Positions 53,798 to 63,900 are shown, counted from the stretch's first letter. The stretch is 64,000 bases of DNA from Propionibacteriales bacterium (GCA_026392465.1 JAPLCA010000015.1:144224-208223), one strand, 5' to 3'. Numbers and translations: made by a program. The notes: generated by a model from the sequence alone, not told the origin.

Positions 53798-54727
53798 TCA
53801 GGCCGAGTAGGCCGACGCGTCGCCCTGGCGCAGCGTCGACCGCACGCCGTCGGTGCTGACCGGGACGCTCCCGGCGACCGTGATGCGGTGCATGACGCGG
53901 TGGTGGTCGTCGTAGTCGGCGACGGCGTAGTGCTGCGTGGCGCGGTTGTCCCAGATCGCGACGTCGCCCGGCTGCCAGCTCCAGCGGGCGGTGTTCTCGA
54001 GCCGGGTCACCTCGCGCTGCAGCAGCTCGAAGAGATCCGCGGAGTCGCGGGTGGAGAGGCCGACGAGCCGCTTGACGAACTGGCCGAGGAGCAGCGAGCG
54101 CTCGCCGGTCTCGGGGTGCACGTGGACCACGGGGTGCTCGGCCTCGAACAGCCGCGAGCCGAACTCCTCGCGGTAGCTCTCCTCGCGGACGTCGATGCCG
54201 CCGATGCGCTGCTCGTCGACGTCGGCGGCGTAGTCGTAGCGGTTGGTGTGCACGGCCCACAGCCGGTCGGCCATCGCCTGGAGCGCCGGGTGCAGGTCGG
54301 CGTAGGCGGCGGCGGTGTTGGCCCAGACGGTGGTGCCGCCGTAGGGCGGGAGGGTGACCGCGCGCAGCACGCTGATGGCGGGCACGCGGTCGACGAAGGT
54401 CACGTCGGTGTGCCACGCGTTGGCCTTGCCGTGCGAGGAGTCGATGGGCAGCACGGCGTTGGCCGCGCCGCGCACCGTCGGGTGCGGCGACGTCGGGGTC
54501 CCCAGCAGGGCCGCGAACGCGTGGTGGTCCGCGTCGTCGAGGTGGTGCTGGCCGCGGACGAAGACCACCTTGTGCCGCAGCAGCGCGGCGCGGACGTCGT
54601 GCACCTCCTCGGCCGTCAGGTCGCCGCCGAGCCGTACGCCGGACACGACGGCACCGATCCGCGCACCGACGGGCGACACCTCCACGCGCGAGCGGGTGGT
54701 GGTCGGGTCGGGCGCGGTGAGGGTCAT
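53798..54727 (-). CDS. TauD/TfdA-family Fe(II)/2-oxoglutarate dioxygenase
   Basis: The 309-aa protein has the iron facial triad His-x-Asp in WHTDVTF and the distal His in [10 protein letters not shown], with the 2-oxoglutarate arginine shortly after. It resembles taurine dioxygenase and alkylsulfatase AtsK-type enzymes, which release sulfite or sulfate from organosulfur compounds. No transporter is next to it, so the substrate is open. Confidence 0.87.
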   Translation of the reverse strand: MTLTAPDPTTTRSRVEVSPVGARIGAVVSGVRLGGDLTAEEVHDVRAALLRHKVVFVRGQHHLDDADHHAFAALLGTPTSPHPTVRGAANAVLPIDSSHGKANAWHTDVTFVDRVPAISVLRAVTLPPYGGTTVWANTAAAYADLHPALQAMADRLWAVHTNRYDYAADVDEQRIGGIDVREESYREEFGSRLFEAEHPVVHVHPETGERSLLLGQFVKRLVGLSTRDSADLFELLQREVTRLENTARWSWQPGDVAIWDNRATQHYAVADYDDHHRVMHRITVAGSVPVSTDGVRSTLRQGDASAYSA

Positions 54728-54931
54728 GGGAGGCTCCGGGGTCGACGGCGGTGTCTCACCCCACCGTGCGCCTCGCCGTCGTCGCGTGGGGACGATCTCG
54801 GAGTGTGGACGCTGCGGTCAGGAGGCGGGAGAGCCTCGTCTCGCCCTCTGGACGCGCGGGCCCACTGACCCTGGTTTGCCCTCACCCACCTGCGGATGAT
54901 TCCTGGGGTGAGTGAGGGACAGCCATGGTGA

Positions 54932-54967
54932 GCTGCTGATTCCCATCAACTGATGGGAATCAGCAGC
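54932..54967. terminator. Strong palindromic terminator after ptsI
   Basis: Arms 54932-54948 and 54951-54967 are perfectly complementary over 17 bp (GCTGCTGATTCCCATCA arm), with a minimal loop. It begins five bases after the ptsI stop. The remaining spacer 54728-54931 to the tauD-like gene shows no gene; it has CCCTCAC/GTGAGGG words around 54878-54918. Confidence 0.8.
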
Positions 54968-54972
54968 GGGCG

Positions 54973-56655
54973 TCAGGCGTCGAGGACGGCAGCGACCGCC
55001 TCGCGGGCGGAGGCGGGGTCGGCGGCGGCGAGGGCCACCCGGGCGGCCTCCTGGCACTGGTCGAGGGTCACCGAGGCGAGCCGTGAGCCCACGGGTCGCA
55101 CTGCCGACGCGGCGCACGACAGCGAGGTGACGCCCAGGCCGACGAGCACGCAGGCGAGCGCAGGATCGGCGGCGGCCTCGCCGCAGACGCCCACGGGCTT
55201 GCCGGTGCGCTGGCCGGCGCGGGCCACCGCCTCGACCAGCACGAGCAGACCGGGCTGCCACGGGTCGGTCAGGTCGCCGAGCTCGGCGGACATGCGGTCG
55301 GCGGCGAAGGTGTACTGGCTGAGGTCGTTGGTGCCGATCGACACGAAGTCGACGTGCTCCAGGACCCGCTCCGCGAGCAGCGCGGCCGACGGCGTCTCGA
55401 TCATCACGCCGGGCGTCAGGCCACGGGCGCGACACTCCACGGCGAACTCAGCAGCCTCCGACGGCACCGACACCATCGGCGCCATGACCCAGACGGTCGC
55501 CTCCGACGCCTGCGACGCCGCGGCCACCGCGTCGAGCTGGTGGGCGAGCAGGTCCGGCAGCCGGCGGCCGACCCGCAGCCCGCGGACGCCGAGCGCGGGG
55601 TTGGCCTCGGTGCCCATGTCGGCGAACGCGAGCGGCTTGTCCGAGCCGGCGTCGAGCGTCCGGACGACGACCTTGCCCGACCCTGCCGCCGCCAGGACCG
55701 CGCCGTACACGTCGGTCTGCTCCTGCACGGTCGGCTCGGACGGACGGTCGAGGAAGCTCAGCTCGGTGCGATAGAGCCCGAAGCCCTCGACGGGCTCCTG
55801 CGCGGCCCGCTCGGCACCCTTCGCGTCCTGGACGTTCGCGAGCACCTGCACCGGGTGCCCGTCGGCGGTGCGGCCCGGACCCTCCCAGGCGGCGCTCGCG
55901 GCGCGCCGCGCGGCGTCGGCCTCGGCACGCGAGGCGGCGCTCGCGGGGTCGGGGGACAGCACGACCTCGCCGGTGCCGCCGTCGACGAGAGCGGTGTCGG
56001 GGAGGTGCTCGGGCAGCCCGGCGACACCGACGACGCAGGGGATGCCGAGCTGGCGGGCGATGATCGCCGTGTGGCTGGTCGGTCCGCCGAGCCGAACGGC
56101 GATGCCGACGACGAGCTCCGGGTCGAGGCCAGCGGTGTCGGCGGGTGCGAGGTCGTCCGCGAGCAGCACCGACGGGCGCGTGGGCACGCCGACGCCCGGC
56201 TCGGGCTGGCCGAGGATCTCGGCGATGACGCGGTCGCGGACGTCGCGCAGGTCGGTGACGCGCTCCGCCATGAGCCCGCCGGCCGCCGTGAACATGGTGA
56301 CGAGCTCCTCCACGGCCTGCGACGTGGCGGTCGCGGGTCCGCTGCCGGCCTTGGCGTGCTTGGCGACGAGGGCCGCGAGGCCGCGGTCCTGCACGAGGGA
56401 CGCCGTGGCGTTCAGCACCTCCGACGCCGACCCGCTGGCGAGGCCGGCGCGCTCCAGGAGCCGGGCCGCGACGGTGGTGGCAGCGGCGGCGAACACCTCG
56501 GCGGTGTCGTCGCGCGCGGGCTCGTCCAGAGGGACGACCGGACGCTCGCCCGGCACCAGCACGGCGCCGTGACCGACGCCGGCGACCACAGGGGTCCCGG
56601 TGAGGGTGACCGCCGTCATGGAAATCTGTGGGGATGTGCCCGACATGCTTGACAT
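54973..56655 (-). CDS. ptsI: PTS enzyme I (phosphoenolpyruvate-protein phosphotransferase)
   Basis: The 560-aa protein has the phosphorylated His in GGPTSHTAIIARQLGIPCVVG, the PEP-binding landmarks YRTELSFLDR, RTLDAGSDKPL, and the signature SIGTNDLSQY with GVCGEAAAD. It transfers phosphate from PEP to HPr. ATG 56655 follows GATAGT by 8 bases, so the mRNA may be leaderless; ATG 56619 is the alternative start and gives the usual N-terminus. It is divergent from fruR. Confidence 0.93.
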   Translation of the reverse strand: MSSMSGTSPQISMTAVTLTGTPVVAGVGHGAVLVPGERPVVPLDEPARDDTAEVFAAAATTVAARLLERAGLASGSASEVLNATASLVQDRGLAALVAKHAKAGSGPATATSQAVEELVTMFTAAGGLMAERVTDLRDVRDRVIAEILGQPEPGVGVPTRPSVLLADDLAPADTAGLDPELVVGIAVRLGGPTSHTAIIARQLGIPCVVGVAGLPEHLPDTALVDGGTGEVVLSPDPASAASRAEADAARRAASAAWEGPGRTADGHPVQVLANVQDAKGAERAAQEPVEGFGLYRTELSFLDRPSEPTVQEQTDVYGAVLAAAGSGKVVVRTLDAGSDKPLAFADMGTEANPALGVRGLRVGRRLPDLLAHQLDAVAAASQASEATVWVMAPMVSVPSEAAEFAVECRARGLTPGVMIETPSAALLAERVLEHVDFVSIGTNDLSQYTFAADRMSAELGDLTDPWQPGLLVLVEAVARAGQRTGKPVGVCGEAAADPALACVLVGLGVTSLSCAASAVRPVGSRLASVTLDQCQEAARVALAAADPASAREAVAAVLDA

Positions 56656-56663
56656 GGCCTGAG

Positions 56664-56714
56664 ACTATCGCGTAGAACAGCAGACATCAACATCAAATCC
56701 ACACAAATCCACAC
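56664..56714. promoter_or_regulatory. ptsI promoter and probable FruR operator
   Basis: For ptsI (minus) GATAGT (complement of 56664-56669) is a likely -10. Upstream of it the 10-bp unit AAATCCACAC occurs twice in perfect tandem (56695-56704, 56705-56714), preceded by ACATCA repeats. Direct repeats in the divergent spacer are what a DeoR-type FruR would bind to control both ptsI and the fru genes. Assignment by position. Confidence 0.5.
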
Positions 56715-56788
56715 AACGCGGTGACGCAGGACACCCTGCACCCCCCTGCACCGTGTCGTGGGACGTGGACCGGACCCCAGGAGCTCCT

Positions 56789-57556
56789 GTGTACGCCGCC
56801 GAACGCCGCGCACTCCTCGTCGCCCGCCTCAGCGAGCACGGTCGAGTGAGCGTCGTCGACGCCGCGGACGAGCTCGGGGTGTCCGGCGAGACGATCCGCC
56901 GCGACCTCGATGTGCTGCAGCGACACGGACTCGCCCGTCGCGTGCACGGTGGAGCGGTCGCCCGCACGGTCGCCCAGGCCGCCGAGCTCGCCGTCACGGA
57001 CCGCGCGACGCAGCACGCGCCCGAGAAGGAGGCCATCGCGCAGGCCGCCCTCCCGCTGCTGCCCGAGACCGACGGCTGGGTCGCGTTCGACGCCGGCACC
57101 AGCACCGCCGCCCTCGTCGACGCCCTACCCGCCGACGCCGCGTTCGACGCCGTCACGCACGGGATCGACGTCGCCGGCCGGCTCGCGCGGCACGAGGGCG
57201 TCTCGCTGCTCGTCGTGGGCGGTCGCGTCCGCCCGACGACGGCCGCGGCGGTCGGCGCCGACACCGTGGCCGCCTACGGGCGCATGCGTCCCGACGTCGC
57301 CTTCATCGGCGCCAACGGCATCGGGCTCGAGCGCGGCCTCACCACCCCCGACGTCGAGGAGGCGGCGGTGAAGCGGGCGCTCGTGGCCGCGGCTCGTCGC
57401 GTGGTCGTGCTGGCCGACTCCTCCAAGATCGACACCGAGTACGCCATGAGCTTCGCCTCGATCGACGAGCTCGACGTCGTCGTCACCGACAAGGGCGTCA
57501 CGCGCGAGCAGGTCTCGCGGCTCGAGCGCGCCGGCCTCGAGGTCGTGGTCGCATGA
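56789..57556 (+). CDS. DeoR-family regulator of the fructose PTS (FruR-like)
   Basis: The 255-aa protein from GTG 56789 (AGGAG five bases before) has the DeoR HTH (VVDAADELGVSGETIRRDLDVL) and the sugar-phosphate sensor domain with DAGTSTAALVDAL and VVLADSSKI. A longer start at 56753 lacks a ribosome-binding site. Its stop overlaps the fruK start (ATGA). It probably responds to fructose 1-phosphate. Confidence 0.9.
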   Translation: MYAAERRALLVARLSEHGRVSVVDAADELGVSGETIRRDLDVLQRHGLARRVHGGAVARTVAQAAELAVTDRATQHAPEKEAIAQAALPLLPETDGWVAFDAGTSTAALVDALPADAAFDAVTHGIDVAGRLARHEGVSLLVVGGRVRPTTAAAVGADTVAAYGRMRPDVAFIGANGIGLERGLTTPDVEEAAVKRALVAAARRVVVLADSSKIDTEYAMSFASIDELDVVVTDKGVTREQVSRLERAGLEVVVA

Positions 57557-58521
57557 TCGTCACGCTCACCGCGCACCCCGCGATCGACCGGCTGGTCTGC
57601 CTCGACGGACCGCTGGAGCGCGGCGCCGTGCTGCGCACCTCGGCCTCCATCGACCAGCCGGGCGGCAAGGGCATCAACGTCGCCCGCGTGGTGCAGGCGG
57701 CGGGTGTCGACGTGCGGGCCGTCGTCCCCGCCGCGCCGGGCGACCCCATCCTCACGTCGCTCGCGCCCACCGGGCTGGCCGTCGTGCAGGTCCCGGTCGC
57801 CGGCGCCACGCGGGTCAACCTCACCCTCACCGAGCCCGACGGCACCACCACGAAGCTGAACGCGCCCGGCACGCCGCTCGACGCCCGCGAGCAGGACGCC
57901 CTCGTGGCAGCGCTCGTCGACGCCTCCCGGGGTGCGTCGTGGGTCGCGCTGTGCGGCTCGCTGCCCCCGGGCGTGCCCGCCGACCTCTACGCCAGGCTCG
58001 TCCCGCGGCTGCGCGCCGTCGGCGCCACGGTCGCGGTCGACACGTCGGGCGCCGCCCTCGCCGCCGCGCTGGCGGACCCGGCGACGGCACCCGACCTGGT
58101 CAAGCCCAACGGGCACGAGCTCGTCGAGCTGATCGGCGGCGACGGCGACGCGATCGAGGCCGACCCCGAGCTCGCCGCCCGCGAGGCGCAGCGCCTGCGC
58201 ACCGAGCGCGGTCCGGCCGAGGTGCTGCTGACGCTCGGCGCCACCGGTGCCGTGCTGGCCACGGCCCGCGGGACGTGGTTCTGCGCCACGCCCCCGGTCA
58301 CGCCGCGCAGCACCGTCGGCGCGGGCGACTCCTCGCTCGCCGGGCTGCTGCTGGCCCGGGAGGCCGGCGACGACGACGCGACCGCGCTCGCCACGGCCGT
58401 GGCGCACGGGAGTGCCGCCGCCTCCCTCGACGGCTCCACGCCCCCGACCCCGGCCGACGTCGCCGCCCTCGAGCCCGTCCGGGCCCGACGCCTCGACGCC
58501 GTGGCCCACCCGACCCCCTGA
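57553..58521 (+). CDS. fruK: 1-Phosphofructokinase
   Basis: The 322-aa PfkB-family kinase has the N-terminal GGKGINVARV motif and the catalytic TVGAGDSSLAG (Asp as base). It turns fructose 1-phosphate into fructose 1,6-bisphosphate. It is coupled to the regulator upstream; a 106-bp spacer with tandem repeats separates it from fruA. Confidence 0.94.
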   Translation: MIVTLTAHPAIDRLVCLDGPLERGAVLRTSASIDQPGGKGINVARVVQAAGVDVRAVVPAAPGDPILTSLAPTGLAVVQVPVAGATRVNLTLTEPDGTTTKLNAPGTPLDAREQDALVAALVDASRGASWVALCGSLPPGVPADLYARLVPRLRAVGATVAVDTSGAALAAALADPATAPDLVKPNGHELVELIGGDGDAIEADPELAAREAQRLRTERGPAEVLLTLGATGAVLATARGTWFCATPPVTPRSTVGAGDSSLAGLLLAREAGDDDATALATAVAHGSAAASLDGSTPPTPADVAALEPVRARRLDAVAHPTP

Positions 58522-58549
58522 GCAGCACCACCGCAGCACCCGAACACGG

Positions 58550-58594
58550 CAGCACCGCACCGAGCAGCACCGCACCGAGCAGCACCGCAGCACC
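58550..58594. repeat. 15-bp tandem repeat in the fruK-fruA spacer
   Basis: CAGCACCGCACCGAG occurs at 58550-58564 and 58565-58579, followed by a partial third copy. Similar CAGCACC words surround it from 58523. The stretch is non-coding and may be slippage-prone or a translational spacer. Confidence 0.7.
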
Positions 58595-58627
58595 CGACCC
58601 CCGCACCGCCCAGAGAGAAGAACGACC

Positions 58628-60673
58628 ATGTCCCGCTTGATCACCCCCGCCCTGGTGGCGCTCGACGCCGACCTCGGGGCCGACGCGACGTCCGTCGTCG
58701 CCGCACTCGCAGGTCGCGTCGCCGACGCCGGGCGTGCGTCGTCCGCCGACGCGCTCGCCGCCGACGTCATGGCCCGCGAGGCCACCTCCGCCACGGGCCT
58801 GCCCGGTGGCATCGCCATCCCGCACTGCCGGTCCGAGGCCGTCACGGAGGCCACGCTCGCCTTCGCCCGGCTCGAGCCCCGCGCCGACTTCGGTGCGCCC
58901 GACGGTGGCGCCGACCTCGTCTTCCTCATCGCCGCGCCCGCCGGTGGCGACTCCGACCACCTCACGCTGCTCTCGACGCTCGCGCGCGCCCTCGTGCGCA
59001 GCGAGTTCACCGACGCGCTGCGCGCGGCGTCGTCCGACGAGGAGGTCGTGGCGCTCGTCGAGGACGTCGTGTCCCCGCAGCCGGTCGCGACCCCTGCGGC
59101 GGAAGGAGCGGCGGAGGCCGTCCTCGCCGCCGCGCCCGCCGAGGGCAACCCCGTGCGCATCGTCGCCGTGACCGCCTGCCCCACGGGCATCGCGCACACC
59201 TACATGGCCGCCGACTCGCTCGTGCAGGCCGGCGAGCGTGCGGGCGTCGACCTGCAAGTCGAGACGCAGGGCTCCTCGGGCGCCCGTCCGCTGAGCTCGG
59301 CCACCATCGCCGGCGCCGACGCGGTCATCTTCGCGACCGACGTGGGCGTCAAGGACGCCTCGCGCTTCGCCGGAAAGCCGGTGATCGTGAGCGGCGTCAA
59401 GCGCGCCATCAACGAGCCCGACACGATGGTCTCCGAGGCCGTCGCCGCCGCCTCCGACCCGAGCGCCAAGCGCGTCGACGGCGTCGCCGCGGCGCAGGCC
59501 GACGAGTCGTCGTCGCGGCAGGGCCTCGGCCTCAAGCTGCGCCAGTGGCTGCTCACCGGCGTCAGCTACATGATCCCCTTCGTCGCGGCCGGCGGTCTGC
59601 TCATCGCCCTCGGCTTCCTGCTCGCGGGCTACGACATCAACGGGACCGGCCAGGACATCGCCAAGGCGAACTCGCTGTGGGACCTGCCGGCCGCCGGTCA
59701 GCACGCCCTCTTCGGCAGTGCGCTCATGACCTACCTCGGAGCGCTGCTGTTCGCCCTCGGCGCGTGGGCGTTCGGATTCCTCGTCCCGGCGCTCGCGGGC
59801 TACATCGCCTACGCGATCGCCGACCGTCCGGGCATCGCCCCCGGCTTCGTCATGGGCTTCCTCGCCAACGAGATCGGCGCAGGCTTCCTCGGCGGCATCG
59901 TGGGCGGTCTGCTCGCGGGCCTGATCGCGCACTGGATCGCCAAGCGGGAGGCACCGCGCTGGCTGGCCGGGCTCATGCCCGTCGTCATCATCCCGCTCGT
60001 CACCACGGTCGTCGCGGGACTGCTGATGCTGCTCGTGCTCGGCAAGCCGATCGCGGACTTCTCCGCAGGCCTCACCGACAAGCTCAACGGCATGACGGGC
60101 GGCTCGCTCATCCTGCTCGGCGTGATCCTCGGCGCGATGATGGGCTTCGACCTCGGCGGCCCGGTCAACAAGGCGGCCTACGTCTTCGCCACGACCGGCC
60201 TCACCGCCGAGGCGATCGCGTCGGGCGGCGCGGAGGTCAAGATCATGGCCGCGGTCATGATCGCCGGCATGGTCCCGCCGCTCGCCATGGCGCTGTCGAC
60301 GGCCGTCCGCTCGAGCCTCTACACGGAGGCGGAGAAGGAGAACGGCAAGGCGGCCTGGCTGCTCGGCGCCGCGTTCATCTCCGAGGGCGCCATCCCGTTC
60401 GCCGCGGCCGACCCGCTGCGCGTCATCCCGTCGATGATGCTCGGCTCGGCCACGGCCGGTGCGATCTCGATGGGCGCGGGCGTCACCCTCGCCGCGCCGC
60501 ACGGCGGCATCTTCGTCCTCTTCGCGGTCGACCACGTGCTGTGGTTCCTGGTCGCGCTCGTGGTCGGCACGCTCGTCAGCGCCGCGTCTGTCACGCTGCT
60601 GAAGTCGCTGCGTGTCGAGAAGGACAGCAGCGAGTTCGAGCACGTCTACACCCGCGTCCCCGTCGACGCCTGA
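58628..60673 (+). CDS. fruA: Fructose-specific PTS enzyme IIABC
   Basis: The 681-aa protein has the domain order IIA (about 1-150; His66 in IAIPHCRS), IIB (about 175-275; Cys184 in TACPTGIAHTYMAA) and IIC (about 310-665; about nine TM helices, landmarks GFLANEIGAGF and GAFISEGAIPFAAADP type). It imports fructose as fructose 1-phosphate, using phosphate from HPr. The IIC belongs to the GFI family. Confidence 0.95.
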   Translation: MSRLITPALVALDADLGADATSVVAALAGRVADAGRASSADALAADVMAREATSATGLPGGIAIPHCRSEAVTEATLAFARLEPRADFGAPDGGADLVFLIAAPAGGDSDHLTLLSTLARALVRSEFTDALRAASSDEEVVALVEDVVSPQPVATPAAEGAAEAVLAAAPAEGNPVRIVAVTACPTGIAHTYMAADSLVQAGERAGVDLQVETQGSSGARPLSSATIAGADAVIFATDVGVKDASRFAGKPVIVSGVKRAINEPDTMVSEAVAAASDPSAKRVDGVAAAQADESSSRQGLGLKLRQWLLTGVSYMIPFVAAGGLLIALGFLLAGYDINGTGQDIAKANSLWDLPAAGQHALFGSALMTYLGALLFALGAWAFGFLVPALAGYIAYAIADRPGIAPGFVMGFLANEIGAGFLGGIVGGLLAGLIAHWIAKREAPRWLAGLMPVVIIPLVTTVVAGLLMLLVLGKPIADFSAGLTDKLNGMTGGSLILLGVILGAMMGFDLGGPVNKAAYVFATTGLTAEAIASGGAEVKIMAAVMIAGMVPPLAMALSTAVRSSLYTEAEKENGKAAWLLGAAFISEGAIPFAAADPLRVIPSMMLGSATAGAISMGAGVTLAAPHGGIFVLFAVDHVLWFLVALVVGTLVSAASVTLLKSLRVEKDSSEFEHVYTRVPVDA

Positions 60674-60700
60674 CCCATCGCCCACCTGAAGGGACCCACC

Positions 60701-60958
60701 ATGCCCAGCAAGACCGTGACCGTCGGCTCGTCCGTCGGCCTGCACGCCCGACCGGCCGCCACCATCGCGGCCGCCGCCGCCGACCAGTCCTCGCCCGTCA
60801 CCCTCGCGGTGGTCGGCGGCGACCCGGTCGACGCGGGCTCGGCGCTGCTCATCATGACCCTGGGCGCCGCCCAGGGCACCGAGATCGTCGTGGAGAGCGA
60901 CGACCAGGCCGCGGTCGACGCCGTCGCCGCCCTGGTCGAGGCCGACCTCGACGCCTGA
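60701..60958 (+). CDS. ptsH: PTS phosphocarrier protein HPr
   Basis: The 85-aa protein has the phosphorylated His15 in GLHARPAA and a serine at position 47 (DAGSALLIMTLG) equivalent to regulatory Ser46 of Firmicutes. Placing ptsH after fruA and ptsI opposite gives a complete fructose PTS in one locus. Confidence 0.95.
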   Translation: MPSKTVTVGSSVGLHARPAATIAAAAADQSSPVTLAVVGGDPVDAGSALLIMTLGAAQGTEIVVESDDQAAVDAVAALVEADLDA

Positions 60959-60979
60959 CGGCACCGCCGTCCCGGACCA

Positions 60980-61017
60980 GGGGCCCGCGTCGCAGCTGCC
61001 ACTGCGACGCGGGCCCC
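60980..61017. terminator. Terminator after the fructose PTS operon
   Basis: A 16-bp perfect stem (60980-60995 with 61002-61017) with a 6-base loop begins 21 bases after the ptsH stop. Confidence 0.85.
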
Positions 61018-61072
61018 TCGCACGTCCCTCGAACGACCTGGCGCGAGGCCGGTTACGCCCAGGGTGAACATC

Positions 61073-61098
61073 GGAACAGGGCACCTCGTGTTCCAGTT
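61073..61098 (+). promoter_or_regulatory. Putative SigR/SigH-type promoter of clpC
   Basis: GGAAC at 61073-61077 and GTT at 61096-61098 are 18 bases apart, matching the GGAA(T/C)-N18/19-GTT consensus of the oxidative/heat-stress ECF sigma factors SigR/SigH. GGAACA also forms an inverted repeat with TGTTCC at 61089-61094. A second, housekeeping-like -10 TAGACT lies at 61145-61150. ATG of clpC is at 61181. Confidence 0.5.
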
Positions 61099-61180
61099 GT
61101 GTGACGTACGTGGACGTCGCGCAGTGCGGCGAGGCGGCCGCACCTAGACTGAAGAGAACACACCCGATCAAGGGGGCCAC

Positions 61181-63694
61181 ATGTTCGAGAGGTTCACCGA
61201 CCGCGCCCGTCGCGTCGTCGTGCTCGCCCAAGAAGAGGCGCGCATGCTCAGCCACAACTACATCGGCACGGAGCACATCCTCCTCGGCCTCATCCACGAG
61301 GGTGAGGGCGTCGCCGCCAAGGCCCTGGAGAGCCTCGACATCTCGCTCGAGGCCGTCCGTGGGCAGGTCGAGGACATCATCGGCCAGGGCCAGCAGGCGC
61401 CGAGCGGGCACATCCCGTTCACGCCGCGGGCCAAGAAGGTCCTCGAGCTCAGCCTGCGCGAGGCGCTCCAGCTCGGCCACAACTACCTCGGCACCGAGCA
61501 CATCCTGCTCGGCCTGATCCGCGAGGGCGAGGGCGTCGCCGCCCAGGTCCTCGTGAAGCTCGGCGCCGACCTCAACCGCGTCCGCCAGCAGGTCATCCAG
61601 CTGGTCTCCGGCTTCCAGGGCAAGGAGGCCGAGACCTCCGGCGCCCCCGCCGAGGCCGCGCCCAGCACCTCGGCCGTCCTGGACCAGTTCGGTCGCAACC
61701 TCACCCAGGCCGCCCGTGAGGGCAAGCTCGACCCGGTGATCGGCCGTGAGAGCCAGATCGAGCGGGTCATGCAGGTCCTGAGCCGTCGCACCAAGAACAA
61801 CCCGGTGCTCATCGGCGAGCCCGGTGTCGGCAAGACGACGGTCGTCGAGGGCCTGGCCCAGGACATCGTCAAGGGCGACGTCCCGGAGACGCTCAAGGAC
61901 AAGCAGATCTACACGCTCGACCTCGGCGCCCTGGTCGCCGGCTCGCGCTACCGCGGTGACTTCGAGGAGCGCCTGAAGAAGGTCCTCAAGGAGATCCGCA
62001 CCCGCGGCGACATCATCCTGTTCATCGACGAGATCCACACGCTCGTCGGTGCGGGTGCCGCGGAGGGCGCGATCGACGCCGCCAGCATCCTCAAGCCGAT
62101 GCTGGCCCGCGGCGAGCTGCAGACGATCGGTGCGACCACGCTCGACGAGTTCCGCAAGCACTTCGAGAAGGACGCGGCGCTGGAGCGTCGCTTCCAGCCC
62201 ATCCAAGTGCCCGAGCCGTCGATCGCGCACACGATCGACATGCTGAAGGGTCTGCGCGACCGTTACGAGGCGCACCACCGCGTCACGATCACCGACGACG
62301 CGCTCGTCGCAGCGGCCACGCTGGCCGACCGCTACGTCTCCGACCGGTTCCTGCCGGACAAGGCGATCGACCTCATCGACGAGGCGGGCTCGCGGTTGCG
62401 GATCCGTCGGATGACGGCTCCGCCGGACCTCAAGGAGTTCGACGAGAAGATCGCCGACGTCCGGCGCCGCAAGGAGGGTGCCATCGACGCGCAGGACTTC
62501 GAGGCCGCGGCCTCGCTGCGCGACGAGGAGAAGAAGCTCATCCTCGCCAAGGCCGAGCGCGAGAAGGCGTGGAAGTCCGGCGACATGGACGTCGTGGCCG
62601 TGGTTGACGAGGAGCTCGTCGCCGAGGTCCTGGCGCTCGCCACGGGCATCCCGATCGTCAAGCTGACCGAGGAGGAGTCCGGCCGCCTGCTCAACATGGA
62701 GGCCGAGCTGCACAAGCGGGTCATCGGCCAGGACGAGGCCATCAAGGCGCTCAGCCGGGCCATCCGACGCACGCGTGCCGGCCTGAAGGACCCGCGCCGT
62801 CCCGGCGGGTCGTTCATCTTCGCCGGCCCCTCGGGCGTCGGCAAGACCTGGCTCTCCAAGGCGCTGGCGAACTTCCTGTTCGGCGACGACGACGCGCTGA
62901 TCCAGCTCGACATGAGCGAGTACAGCGAGAAGCACACGGTGGCGCGACTGTTCGGTGCGCCTCCCGGCTACGTCGGCTACGAGGAGGGCGGCCAGCTCAC
63001 CGAGAAGGTCCGCCGCAAGCCGTTCAGCGTGGTGCTGTTCGACGAGGTCGAGAAGGCCCACCCGGACATCTTCAACTCGCTGCTGCAGATCCTGGAGGAA
63101 GGTCGCCTGACCGACTCCCAGGGTCGGGTCGTCGACTTCAAGAACACCGTGATCATCATGACCACGAACCTGGGGTCGCGTGACATCGGCAAGGGCGTCT
63201 CGCTCGGGTTCGCCGACGCCAACAACACGGTCGGCTCGTACGACCGGATGAAGGCGAAGGTCTCCGAGGAGCTCAAGCAGCACTTCCGGCCCGAGTTCCT
63301 CAACCGTGTCGACGAGATCGTGGTCTTCCCTCCGCTCACGCAGGACGAGATCATCCAGATGGTCGACATGATGATCGGCAACCTCGAGGACCGTCTGAAG
63401 GACAAGGACATGGGCATCGAGCTCACGCCCGCGGCCAAGGACCTCCTCGCCCGCCGTGGCTTCGACCCCGTGCTCGGTGCGCGCCCGCTGCGTCGCACCG
63501 TCCAGCGGGAGATCGAGGACACGCTCGCCGAGAAGATGCTGTTCGGTGAGCTGCGCGCCGGCGAGATCGTCCTGGTCGACGTCGAGGGCGAGGGCGCCGA
63601 GGCGGTGTTCACCTTCCGGGGCACGCCGAAGGCCGACCTGGAGCTGACCGACGGTCACGACCCGCTGGCGGTCGAGGCGGGCACCTCCGAGTAG
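61181..63694 (+). CDS. clpC: ClpC-type AAA+ unfoldase of the Clp protease
   Basis: The 837-aa protein has two Clp-N repeats (1-145), D1 with Walker A GEPGVGKT and Walker [11 protein letters not shown], a UVR-containing middle domain (about 420-455, [16 protein letters not shown]), and D2 with GPSGVGKT and [16 protein letters not shown]. The Walker B glutamates are intact, unlike in FtsH here. It feeds substrates to ClpP and is normally essential in actinobacteria. AAGGGGG precedes ATG 61181. Confidence 0.96.
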   Translation: MFERFTDRARRVVVLAQEEARMLSHNYIGTEHILLGLIHEGEGVAAKALESLDISLEAVRGQVEDIIGQGQQAPSGHIPFTPRAKKVLELSLREALQLGHNYLGTEHILLGLIREGEGVAAQVLVKLGADLNRVRQQVIQLVSGFQGKEAETSGAPAEAAPSTSAVLDQFGRNLTQAAREGKLDPVIGRESQIERVMQVLSRRTKNNPVLIGEPGVGKTTVVEGLAQDIVKGDVPETLKDKQIYTLDLGALVAGSRYRGDFEERLKKVLKEIRTRGDIILFIDEIHTLVGAGAAEGAIDAASILKPMLARGELQTIGATTLDEFRKHFEKDAALERRFQPIQVPEPSIAHTIDMLKGLRDRYEAHHRVTITDDALVAAATLADRYVSDRFLPDKAIDLIDEAGSRLRIRRMTAPPDLKEFDEKIADVRRRKEGAIDAQDFEAAASLRDEEKKLILAKAEREKAWKSGDMDVVAVVDEELVAEVLALATGIPIVKLTEEESGRLLNMEAELHKRVIGQDEAIKALSRAIRRTRAGLKDPRRPGGSFIFAGPSGVGKTWLSKALANFLFGDDDALIQLDMSEYSEKHTVARLFGAPPGYVGYEEGGQLTEKVRRKPFSVVLFDEVEKAHPDIFNSLLQILEEGRLTDSQGRVVDFKNTVIIMTTNLGSRDIGKGVSLGFADANNTVGSYDRMKAKVSEELKQHFRPEFLNRVDEIVVFPPLTQDEIIQMVDMMIGNLEDRLKDKDMGIELTPAAKDLLARRGFDPVLGARPLRRTVQREIEDTLAEKMLFGELRAGEIVLVDVEGEGAEAVFTFRGTPKADLELTDGHDPLAVEAGTSE

Positions 63695-63717
63695 CCGGCA
63701 CCGATCGTCCGCACGTC

Positions 63718-63758
63718 CGACGAGGCCCACCACCCCCCGAGGGTGGTGGGCCTCGTCG
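63718..63758. terminator. clpC terminator
   Basis: A 17-bp perfect stem (63718-63734 with 63742-63758) with a 7-base loop begins 24 bases after the clpC stop. Confidence 0.85.
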
Positions 63759-63900
63759 CATGAGGTGGACGTCGTCGACGAACCAGGACATTCTTCTCGT
63801 CATGACTCCCCAGGCACGCAACCTCCTCTCCGCCCGCCGCTCCGGGAAGACGGCCTAGTTGTAACCGGCCATGAGGTTGGTGCCTGGTCGTTGACGTGGA

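Noticed and set aside
58298..63733. An 1811-codon open frame on the minus strand
   Set aside because: It lies opposite fruA, ptsH and clpC, has only GC-driven Arg/Gly/Asp-rich sequence, and reflects codon bias of the real genes.
63801..63857. 18-codon frame MTPQARNLLS... before the IS element
   Set aside because: It stops at a TAG inside the CCTAGT target and has no clear ribosome-binding site; probably chance, though a small protein cannot be excluded.
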